Below are positions 25,195-32,182 of a stretch of DNA of 64,000 nt, in pieces. How positions within the stretch are numbered: position 1 is the stretch's first letter; each line of letters starts with the position of its first letter. Below the pieces are notes generated by a model that had not been told where the DNA came from, searched no databases, and worked only from the letters and a program-made list of their open reading frames with translations. The translations under genes and the position numbers were made by a program. Origin of the DNA: Leptospira chreensis (GTDB lineage Bacteria > Spirochaetota > Leptospiria > Leptospirales > Leptospiraceae). The stretch covers positions 204,338 to 268,337 of the forward strand of contig NZ_JAFFPS010000031.1 in assembly GCF_016919165.1 (NCBI RefSeq), in the 5' to 3' direction.

Positions 25195-25922
25195 AAACTT
25201 TCCATGATTTCCTTGAGTTTTGGATCGACTGGTTCTTGTTTTGCGGGACTTTGTTTTTGTTTTGTCGGCACGGGTTCCGATTGTGGCACTTCTTCCACCG
25301 GAGAACTTCCGTTATATCCAGATAATACTTCCAATCTTGCAAAAAACTCGGATAAAGAATTCCTACCCAATTGGTTGAGTTGGTCTTCCCGGTTCCCTCG
25401 AAATCCATTGTATGGCACATACCAAAGTAATGGAACGACGGTTAAGATACTTCCCGTCAAATAACAATTGGTCACACGGGAATCGATTTCATCATAGTAA
25501 GAAAAAACTTCTTCGGGACCGCTTCCAATCTGAATTCTCACTTTCAAACGCACAAAACTTAAATTTTTAGAACATCTGTCTAGGGAAACCAATTGGAATT
25601 CATCCACTAAAATCTTTCCACCTCTATCGAGTAACAAGGGATAACGATTCCCTCGCATAGAAAGTTCTTTTCGTATCAAATAAGTGAGTGGACCATATTC
25701 ATTCGGAAGTCCTTCAGGACTTACAAAATACCCATCATACGTCGCCATCTTCATTCGGTTCTCTTCTTTGACTTTGATCTCAATATGATCCATTTTTTTG
25801 ACAAATTCAAAAGAAGTTTCATTCGGGAAAGGACGATAGACACGAAGGGAAATCCCACAGCCCATAACAAAAAAAGAACTCAACAAAAGTAATATCGAAG
25901 AAATACGGATTCTAAAAAACAT
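25191..25922 (-). CDS. Hypothetical lipoprotein
   Basis: 243 residues from ATG 25922, which has GGA eight bases upstream (a TTG at 25934 is less likely). Hydrophobic signal followed by VMGC lipobox. The mature part has strand-rich sequence with YPLLLDRGGKILVDEFQLVSLDRCSKN, a hydrophobic stretch at about 155-175, and a low-complexity C-terminus rich in Pro, Glu, Gln and Lys. Family not recognised. It overlaps the barrel gene upstream by 11 bases and the zincin lipoprotein by 4, so the three probably act in the same envelope process. Confidence 0.6.
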   Translation of the reverse strand: MFFRIRISSILLLLSSFFVMGCGISLRVYRPFPNETSFEFVKKMDHIEIKVKEENRMKMATYDGYFVSPEGLPNEYGPLTYLIRKELSMRGNRYPLLLDRGGKILVDEFQLVSLDRCSKNLSFVRLKVRIQIGSGPEEVFSYYDEIDSRVTNCYLTGSILTVVPLLWYVPYNGFRGNREDQLNQLGRNSLSEFFARLEVLSGYNGSSPVEEVPQSEPVPTKQKQSPAKQEPVDPKLKEIMESL

Positions 25923-27171
25923 AAGTATATCCAAAGTATAAATTCTGAATTAGATAACTTCGGGAAAGACGTTTGTCCCGACCATCTGCTTCATAATAAG
26001 CAGAAGTTAAGTAATAATCTCTCGCTCCCGAATGAAACGAATCTTGATTTAAGGCCCGAATTCCAGGCGCATAAGATTCGTTAGCCCTCCAGATGTATTG
26101 GATGACTTGTAATCCCAAGTGAAATTTATGATGGTCTAAGGGTTGCCAGTTGAATTGTCCTACCAAATCAAGTCCAACAATCGTTGTTTGGACTGGTTTT
26201 TCTGAAAATACAGAATAGGCTTCGTCCCCAAGAACCGTGCCTTCCGCAAATCGGGGAACCCCACCCGTTTGGGTAAAAATATCCCTTCTGTATTGCAGTC
26301 GACCCAGAGGAGTAAAAAACAAATCTCCTCCCAATTCATAAGAAAAACCATCTTCTAATTTGTGATAAAATTTGAATCCAGTGCTTGGTGCAAGATAGCG
26401 CATTGAATCTCGCATAATTCCTGTTTGCCGCATGGTCTGAGAAGAAAAAACAGAATTGGTATGAAAAGACCCGGCTCGAATTCCGAAATCCCAACTATAA
26501 CCAATATTTTTAGAAAACTCTTCGTAAATTTTTACAACTAATTTATGTTCTGCGCTATACAGACGATCCGAATGGTATGCCGACTGGGTCTCACCCAAAA
26601 TTCCTATAGAAAGAGAATCATTCGTTGTTTGAAACTGGAGGTATACATATTCCAATCCCCATTTTGCCGACTTATGTTTGTATGCCACTCGAGGAGAAAA
26701 AGAACCAGAAACTCGATTCGAATCCTCAGGCTGGTAGGAATAAGGAAGAGTTCGAATGTTCTGGTATCCGATGGGAGACCTAGGATAATACGGTGTGCCT
26801 CCTTGGAAAGCCACACGACCATTATCAAGGGCCCAATCATTCCCTGGAGAAAACACTCCAAACTGAGCGAGTCCCCGAAATCCAATCTCCCAAGTTCCTT
26901 GGAAAAATTCCAAAGAACCCTCTTTGGTTGCGGGGATGTTTTTTGTGGGAGAAATATATTCCTTTTCCGGATTTCTCTCACGAAACTGATCGGCCCGAAT
27001 CCGTTTTACCTGGGAGCGAAGTTCTTCCGCTTTTTTGGGATGCCCACGTTCCTCATAGGATTCCGCTTCTAATTCTAAGTCTGTGGCTTTCGTTTCCTCT
27101 GCCCAAAGGAAATGGGGAGTTACGAAAAAAGATAACAGTATTAAAACTAAAAAAACGAAAATCCGTTTCAC
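25912..27171 (-). CDS. Putative outer-membrane beta-barrel protein
   Basis: 419 residues from GTG 27171, chosen because AAGGAT lies about ten bases upstream and it gives a normal signal peptide (KRIFVFLVLILLSFF, cleavage near LWAEE). An upstream ATG at 27276 would lie inside speE. A short charged helical stretch (residues 25-75) precedes repeated amphipathic strands with aromatic girdles and the protein ends ...LYFGYTYVF, a terminal Phe as recognised by BAM. It follows speE after 7 bases. Transport substrate unknown. Confidence 0.65.
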   Translation of the reverse strand: MKRIFVFLVLILLSFFVTPHFLWAEETKATDLELEAESYEERGHPKKAEELRSQVKRIRADQFRERNPEKEYISPTKNIPATKEGSLEFFQGTWEIGFRGLAQFGVFSPGNDWALDNGRVAFQGGTPYYPRSPIGYQNIRTLPYSYQPEDSNRVSGSFSPRVAYKHKSAKWGLEYVYLQFQTTNDSLSIGILGETQSAYHSDRLYSAEHKLVVKIYEEFSKNIGYSWDFGIRAGSFHTNSVFSSQTMRQTGIMRDSMRYLAPSTGFKFYHKLEDGFSYELGGDLFFTPLGRLQYRRDIFTQTGGVPRFAEGTVLGDEAYSVFSEKPVQTTIVGLDLVGQFNWQPLDHHKFHLGLQVIQYIWRANESYAPGIRALNQDSFHSGARDYYLTSAYYEADGRDKRLSRSYLIQNLYFGYTYVF

Positions 27172-27178
27172 AAAGAAT

Positions 27179-28024
27179 CTATCCTTTTCTTTTGATATAA
27201 GCTTTTGCAAATTCAGGAAGTACAAAAGCGGCTTTGTGAATTTCTGGACTATAGTATTTGAGTCCTTTAGGAACACGTTTCGGATCTGGTGTTACAGAAT
27301 AAGGATCAATCGCATTGGATAAAAAAGTAAACCCAATGATTCCTGACGGGTATGTCGGAATGGTTGTGTAATAGTATCCATACTCAGGAAAAATTTTCGG
27401 AATGAAATCAAATAGAGAAGAGATCACATCTCCATGATACCAAAAAGATTCCGCTTGTGTGGCAATGATTCCTGTTGGTTTTAAGGCACTTGCCATATCA
27501 CGAAAAAATGGTTCTTTAAAAAGTACTTCTGCCGGGCCCACAGGATCACTGGAATCCACGAGGATCACATCGAAACGACCTTGATTTTCACGAGCAAATT
27601 TGGCACCATCATCATAATAATGAATGACTTTCGGATCTTTCATCGCATCCGCACATTCTGGAAAGTATTTATAACTAATATCGACTACGGCTTTGTCAAT
27701 CTCGCATAACACAACTTCTTTGACGGAAGGGTGTTTTAAAACTTCGCGAACCGTTCCCCCATCTCCCCCACCAATCACAAGTACGGATTCTGGGTTTGGG
27801 TGGCTCATCATAGGAATATGAGCAATCATTTCATGGTAAGAATGTTCATCTTTATTTGTAACCATTGTTACACCATCAAGTGTAAACATTCGGCCAAAGG
27901 ATTGTGTTTCAAAAATATCGATTTTTTGGAACGGAGATTGTAGGCTTTCGATTGTTTTTGTTACCCGGTAACTGACTGCGCGCCCTTTTTCTAATTCCAA
28001 TTTTTCGGTATACCAAATCTCCAT
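27179..28024 (-). CDS. speE: Polyamine aminopropyltransferase (spermidine synthase)
   Basis: 281 residues. Motifs VLVIGGGDGGTVREVLKH (decarboxylated-SAM binding), EIDKAVVDISYKYFPE and DVILVDSSDPVGPAEVLF (catalytic Asp region) are complete, with the N-terminal beta domain WYTEKLELEKGRAVSYRV. It transfers an aminopropyl group to putrescine. First gene of a minus-strand run that extends at least to 20121. Confidence 0.95.
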   Translation of the reverse strand: MEIWYTEKLELEKGRAVSYRVTKTIESLQSPFQKIDIFETQSFGRMFTLDGVTMVTNKDEHSYHEMIAHIPMMSHPNPESVLVIGGGDGGTVREVLKHPSVKEVVLCEIDKAVVDISYKYFPECADAMKDPKVIHYYDDGAKFARENQGRFDVILVDSSDPVGPAEVLFKEPFFRDMASALKPTGIIATQAESFWYHGDVISSLFDFIPKIFPEYGYYYTTIPTYPSGIIGFTFLSNAIDPYSVTPDPKRVPKGLKYYSPEIHKAAFVLPEFAKAYIKRKG

Positions 28025-28165
28025 TGATTTCTCCTAAGGTTTCTCTCTTTGAACCAGATTTGATATAGGATGAGTAAGGTGTAGTTTTTTTTAAAGTTTC
28101 TTGGTTTGGAGAAGATTAAAAATTCAACTTGGCGGGAACTGGGTGCTTCGGTTCCATTGCCTTGT

Positions 28166-28606
28166 ATGCAGAAATATTCCCGTGTTTTTTACCTAGTTGG
28201 TTTTTTATCCATGCCACTTTTCATTTTACTATTGGTGTATGGTTATATCAAAATCAACGAAATGGTGAGTGAAGAAATCCATTGGGGTCATAACAAATCC
28301 TTCGCTTTCGGACAGGCTTCCCGTGAAGGAAAACTCATCCTTCTTGCCGTGACCAAATCTCGTTGTGAGATGCTCCAAGGCCTCGAATGCGGCGAAGGAA
28401 AACCAGACCTCGGCACTTATGTCCTTCTCAACTATACACCCAGAGAACAGGAATTCCAAACCCTGATTTTGGATGACCGGTTTGCTTCTTTAAAAACAGA
28501 ACCCCTTCCACAATATTTTCTCTTAAATTCTACCGGGGAAATCCGTCATATGTCAGCGCAACTTCCCAGTGTGGAAGAGATGCAAAAACTACCCAAAAAA
28601 GAATGA
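28166..28606 (+). CDS. Membrane-anchored thioredoxin-like hypothetical protein
   Basis: 146 residues from ATG 28166 (a TTG at 28106 would add 20 residues; neither has a clear ribosome site). One N-terminal membrane segment (YLVGFLSMPLFILLLVYGYI) then a domain with GKLILLAVTKSRCEMLQGLECGEGKPDL, which has the look of a thioredoxin-fold strand followed by Cys-containing active-site loop, though the two Cys are nine residues apart rather than CxxC. The end YFLLNSTGEI matches the cis-Pro/strand part of such folds. Function unknown. Confidence 0.55.
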   Translation: MQKYSRVFYLVGFLSMPLFILLLVYGYIKINEMVSEEIHWGHNKSFAFGQASREGKLILLAVTKSRCEMLQGLECGEGKPDLGTYVLLNYTPREQEFQTLILDDRFASLKTEPLPQYFLLNSTGEIRHMSAQLPSVEEMQKLPKKE

Positions 28607-28655
28607 GCTTTTTTAAATCCTAAGGAAAATTCTCTTGCAAGTTGGTAACAACCAC

Positions 28656-28673
28656 CATACCCTATGGGGTATG
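28656..28673. promoter_or_regulatory. CsoR/RcnR/CstR-type operator palindrome
   Basis: CATACCCTATGGGGTATG: perfect 7-bp arms around TATG, carrying the G-tract palindrome (ATACCC...GGGGTAT) known for copper- or persulfide-responsive CsoR-family repressors. It ends 16 bases before the DUF302 start. TTGCAA at 28635-28640 could be its -35 element, placing the -10 region inside the palindrome. Confidence 0.6.
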
Positions 28674-28689
28674 CACTTGCGGAGGATTT

Positions 28690-29079
28690 ATGTTAGGACT
28701 CACCGTTCACAGAAAAAAAAGTTTTGAAGATACCATCACCGACACTACCGAAGCACTAAAAAAAGAAGGTTTTGGGGTCTTAACCACAATTGACGTCAAA
28801 CACACACTCAAAGAAAAGATCGGGGTTGATTTCAAAAGATACACCATCCTCGGAGCGTGTAACCCCAGTTTTGCGCACAAAGCCCTTCAGACAGCCGATG
28901 AGATTGGACTTTTACTTCCCTGCAATGTTGTCGTTACAGAAGAAAAAAACGGGGAAACCAAAGTTTCTATCTTTGATCCCATGACCATGACAAAACTAGT
29001 CCAAAATCCCGAACTCGAAAGGATTGCGAAAGAAGTACAAGAAAAATTAATTCAAGTCATCCACCACTTACACGAATGA
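28690..29079 (+). CDS. DUF302 domain protein
   Basis: 129 residues from ATG 28690 with GGAGG six bases upstream. The upstream extension of the open frame covers the operator and is not coding. The sequence has the DUF302 pattern: FEDTITDTTEALKKEGFGVLTTIDVKHTLKEK, YTILGACNPSFAHKAL, and LLLPCNVVV. The Cys in GACNP and PCNV are characteristic. The family function is unknown. It is frequent near sulfur and metal genes. The CsoR-type palindrome in front fits copper or sulfane-sulfur control. Confidence 0.88.
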   Translation: MLGLTVHRKKSFEDTITDTTEALKKEGFGVLTTIDVKHTLKEKIGVDFKRYTILGACNPSFAHKALQTADEIGLLLPCNVVVTEEKNGETKVSIFDPMTMTKLVQNPELERIAKEVQEKLIQVIHHLHE

Positions 29080-29300
29080 TTTTGATTTTATAAAATAGGT
29101 GGGCGCCTCGCCATTGGATTTAAATTTCCACATTCGATCCATGAGGCGATCCCGCTTTCCGCTCCAATCTTTCTGGAAGGCTTGTTGTATTAGAATTAGT
29201 TCTTCCACCAGAAAGGATTTCCGCTGCAATCGGTGGCGCGGGGAAGTTTTCATTCTATCATTTTTCAATCCCCACACCTTTGACTTATCCGAAACTTACA
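29080..29300. other. Intergenic stretch without a supported gene
   Basis: 221 bases between the convergent DUF302 and lipoprotein genes. Open frames exist on both strands but none has a ribosome site or protein-like composition. The stretch is GC-richer than its surroundings and contains imperfect inverted pieces (CGCCTCGCCATTGGAT near 29104 against ATCCATGAGGCG near 29136), which could be the remains of a repeat. Confidence 0.4.
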
Positions 29301-29696
29301 TCACTTACAAAAAGCAGGTAAGGTTTTTGTCCGAACATAACATACGGTAACTCCTTCCGTAGTCATACCAAAAAGATTGAGAGGGCCTCCTACTGGATAC
29401 TGTGCCGTCGAAGCAGGACCTTCTTGCCAATTGATATTATAGTTTCCTTCCTTGCCGACGATCTGTCCCTTAACAACACTGCTTGTTTTTTTATAACAAG
29501 ATTTGATATCCCGATTGTTACTGATGATCAGCCAAGCGATTGGATTCGGAGAAGGATTGGTTACACAATTGGATGTCAAAACCCAATTCCCTTCCAGGAT
29601 GGTCTTTCCTTCTTCGGCCCCCACTTTTGCTCCTGACTGGCAATGGAACACAAATGCAGAAACAGCGAACGCTAATACAAAAGTTATTTTTTTCAA
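29301..29696 (-). CDS. Hypothetical lipoprotein
   Basis: 131 residues. Signal MKKITFVLAFAVSAFVFHC with lipobox VFHC. The mature part has five further Cys up to the very end (ALPAFCK), and a lipocalin-like beginning (LEGNWVLTSNCV) suggesting a small beta-sandwich or barrel stabilised by disulfides. Family not recognised. It is the last ordinary gene before the AT-rich ATPase island. Confidence 0.65.
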   Translation of the reverse strand: MKKITFVLAFAVSAFVFHCQSGAKVGAEEGKTILEGNWVLTSNCVTNPSPNPIAWLIISNNRDIKSCYKKTSSVVKGQIVGKEGNYNINWQEGPASTAQYPVGGPLNLFGMTTEGVTVCYVRTKTLPAFCK

Positions 29697-30007
29697 AACA
29701 GGCTCCTTTGCAGAAATATATTATTTCCACAAGGAGAGATTAAAGACCAGAAATCGAAAGGTCTGTCAAACTTTATTGCATTGATTTGGAATTATTTTAA
29801 AAATTTTCAAATAAAGTTTGAAGGTGCTTTTTCCTTCCTTTTATCTCTTTCGGCAAAATCATAGAACAGTGGTCATTCGGCACCTAACTGGTATGTCAAA
29901 ATATAATAATATTTTAATTGTGGATTCAATTTTTATTGAAGGATGTGGATGGATTGGTGTAAGATGGCAGTGGATTGATGTTATACGCAAATCTAGAAAA
30001 GGGATTT
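29697..30007. other. AT-rich leader of the ATPase island
   Basis: 311 bases with no supported gene. It marks the change to AT-rich DNA. Candidate integron-style core pieces can be picked out (ACCTAAC near 29882 and GTTATAC near 29981), but they are short and I cannot show a folded attC site. Confidence 0.35.
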
Positions 30008-32053
30008 ATGAAAATAAAAAAATATAAAATTAAAAATTTCCGAAAACTAAAAGATCTAGAAATTTTATTTCAGGATTCTATAAACACAATTGTTGGACCA
30101 AATGGAGTTGGGAAAAGTACTATTCTAGATGGCCTTAGAATTCTAAAAAGCATAGCTTTTCCAAGTTTTGAAAATGAAGGTGTACAGACATTACAGAACA
30201 TGGGACTCATTATGCCACATAATTCTAATGTTCTACTTTCTGGAATAATCGGAGATAGCAATTCTTCATGTGAACTATCGATAGAAATAGAAATATCTAA
30301 AGATGAGCTAGACTTACTAAAAAAGAATATTTCGCAATTTACTGTGATGCAGTTACAGAATAGGCAAGGAAGATTAGGTCAAGGAAACATCAACTTTTTG
30401 GGTTATCTTTCATCAGATGAAGGAAAAGCAAAGCTTGAAGAAATCAAAAGGAACACATTATCAGCATTAGAAAAAATGGAATCAAACAGAATACTTTCCG
30501 TCAACTTAACTTTTAATTATTCTGAAGAAATCAAAGTAAATGGAGGTTTTGAACAAGAAGCTCTAAGTTTTTTAATGCAAAATGTCCCTTACTCAAAAAC
30601 ACTCTTTTCAACATTTCCACCTGATAGACATTTCCCTACTGGCGACACAAATGTTCAGCTAGGACATGCAGATATAAGTCAACAAGTTCATTCTTATTCA
30701 ATAAACCCACATTTAAAATTTCAAAGGTTTAAAACTTCGTTAATTTCGGAAATGATGCTTTCTGAAAATGGATTCGATAGCATTAAAGAAGAATTTACAA
30801 GTGTATTTAATGCACTTCTACCAGGTAAATCACTTTCAGGAATTAAACTCGAACAATTCACAGGAAGATTAAGTATTCTTATAAAAGAAGAACTGTCTAA
30901 TTCTATCTATGATATAGACTTTCTAAGCAGCGGCGAGAAAGGTATTTTACTCACAACATTTCTTTTAAGAAGGACTTTAGCGCAAGGAGGGATCGCATTA
31001 CTTGACGAACCAGAGTTACACCTAAATCCCGCCGTATGTCGTAACATTATCCCGTTTCTAAAAAACGAAATATCACTTAGCAATAATATTCAAATCATAA
31101 TGACATCCCATTCTGGAGAGATTTTAACTTCGACGAAAGAAGATTCCGATTTGCGTCTTTTACATTTAATTGACTCAAATACTATCACTCAGATTTATAA
31201 TAGAGATAAAGATGAAGCCCAACAAGCACTGAAAATGCTTGGAATAGATGCATCAGATATCCTATTCAACAAAGGAATTCTTTATTTAGAAGGCACAACC
31301 GACGAAGAATATATTCCAGAATTATTTAAAAAAGAAATTGATGGATTTAAAATACGTTCGCTAGGAGGCAGAACAGAAATCGAAAAAGAAATAGCGCGAT
31401 TACAAGAAGCTGATAAATCCAATACACTAGATGGATACCATATTTTTATACTAGATAACGATAACAAACCAACCACATTAACAAGCTCCGATAGTGTTAA
31501 AATAATTCAATGGGATCGCTATAGCATAGAAAATTACTTACTTAATATTGATCTACTATATGATATCGTTAAGAAAAATTGCAGAGCAAACACGCCGACA
31601 AATCGAGCAGATTTCTCAAGAGAAATAAAAGCATTAGCAATGAATCAATTAAGCTCGATCGTTGTCTTGGAAAATTATTCTAAATTTTTTCCTGAATCAG
31701 TATCAATTTCTAAAAAAATCTTTAAGGAAAAATCATTGCAAGATATAGCAAAAGATCTCCTAGAAAAACTTAAACTAAAAATTGATGAATTTAAACAGAT
31801 CACAATAAACGACTGGGAATCTGAATTCATTAAAAAAATTGAAGCAATTAAGACTGAAACAATGCAAGATTGGGAAATAAATTGGATAAAAAGATGCCGC
31901 GGAAAAGAACTTCTTACTTCAATCTATACTCATTATAATTTCAAAAAAGATTTTAAATCCTTTATTATTGAAATTATACGAGAGATGAGAGAAAACAAAG
32001 CCGAGGATCTTGGAATATTACAAAATAAATTGAAAGAAGCCTTACCGAAATAA
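30008..32053 (+). CDS. AAA/ABC ATPase fused to TOPRIM/DUF4435-like nuclease (OLD or fused PARIS-like)
   Basis: 681 residues from ATG 30008 (AAAAGGG just upstream). SMC/ABC-type ATPase: Walker A GPNGVGKST at 30-38, signature LSSGEKG at 306-312, Walker B IALLDEPE at 329-336, switch His368 in TSHSG. After it comes a TOPRIM-like nuclease: Glu428 in ILYLEGTTDEEY, Asp483 and Asp485 in FILDNDN, and WDRYSIENYLL near 502-512, the aspartate/glutamate pattern of DUF4435 proteins. Known relatives are OLD nucleases and the PARIS defence pair AriA (ATPase) and AriB (DUF4435 tRNA nuclease), which also occur fused. All key residues are present. It stands in AT-rich DNA just before a second ATPase nuclease gene. 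Substrate (DNA or tRNA) is unknown. Confidence 0.8.
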   Translation: MKIKKYKIKNFRKLKDLEILFQDSINTIVGPNGVGKSTILDGLRILKSIAFPSFENEGVQTLQNMGLIMPHNSNVLLSGIIGDSNSSCELSIEIEISKDELDLLKKNISQFTVMQLQNRQGRLGQGNINFLGYLSSDEGKAKLEEIKRNTLSALEKMESNRILSVNLTFNYSEEIKVNGGFEQEALSFLMQNVPYSKTLFSTFPPDRHFPTGDTNVQLGHADISQQVHSYSINPHLKFQRFKTSLISEMMLSENGFDSIKEEFTSVFNALLPGKSLSGIKLEQFTGRLSILIKEELSNSIYDIDFLSSGEKGILLTTFLLRRTLAQGGIALLDEPELHLNPAVCRNIIPFLKNEISLSNNIQIIMTSHSGEILTSTKEDSDLRLLHLIDSNTITQIYNRDKDEAQQALKMLGIDASDILFNKGILYLEGTTDEEYIPELFKKEIDGFKIRSLGGRTEIEKEIARLQEADKSNTLDGYHIFILDNDNKPTTLTSSDSVKIIQWDRYSIENYLLNIDLLYDIVKKNCRANTPTNRADFSREIKALAMNQLSSIVVLENYSKFFPESVSISKKIFKEKSLQDIAKDLLEKLKLKIDEFKQITINDWESEFIKKIEAIKTETMQDWEINWIKRCRGKELLTSIYTHYNFKKDFKSFIIEIIREMRENKAEDLGILQNKLKEALPK

Positions 32054-32182
32054 ATTTATACATCCACATAACGTCAACTAACCGCTTCGGTACGATCCCT
32101 GGTTCTCTATGCGCAATACTGTGTGGTTACAATAGTTAGAAAATTATTAACTAGATAAATCGAATATAGGCAAAAAAGGAAT
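32054..32182. other. Spacer between the two ATPase genes
   Basis: 129 bases without a gene. It contains ACCG-CTT-CGGT (32081-32091), a small hairpin, inside AACTAACCGCTTCGG (32076-32090), a motif that recurs in related form (GACTAATTACCGCTTC) behind the second ATPase gene. AAGGAAT at the end is the ribosome site of the next gene. Confidence 0.4.

Noticed and set aside
26545..27200. Long plus-strand open frames opposite the beta-barrel gene
   Set aside because: They are antisense shadows; the minus-strand frame has a signal peptide, barrel-like strands and terminal Phe.
29099..29350. Open frames on both strands between DUF302 and lipoprotein genes
   Set aside because: No ribosome site, odd composition, and overlap with the end of the lipoprotein gene; treated as non-coding.
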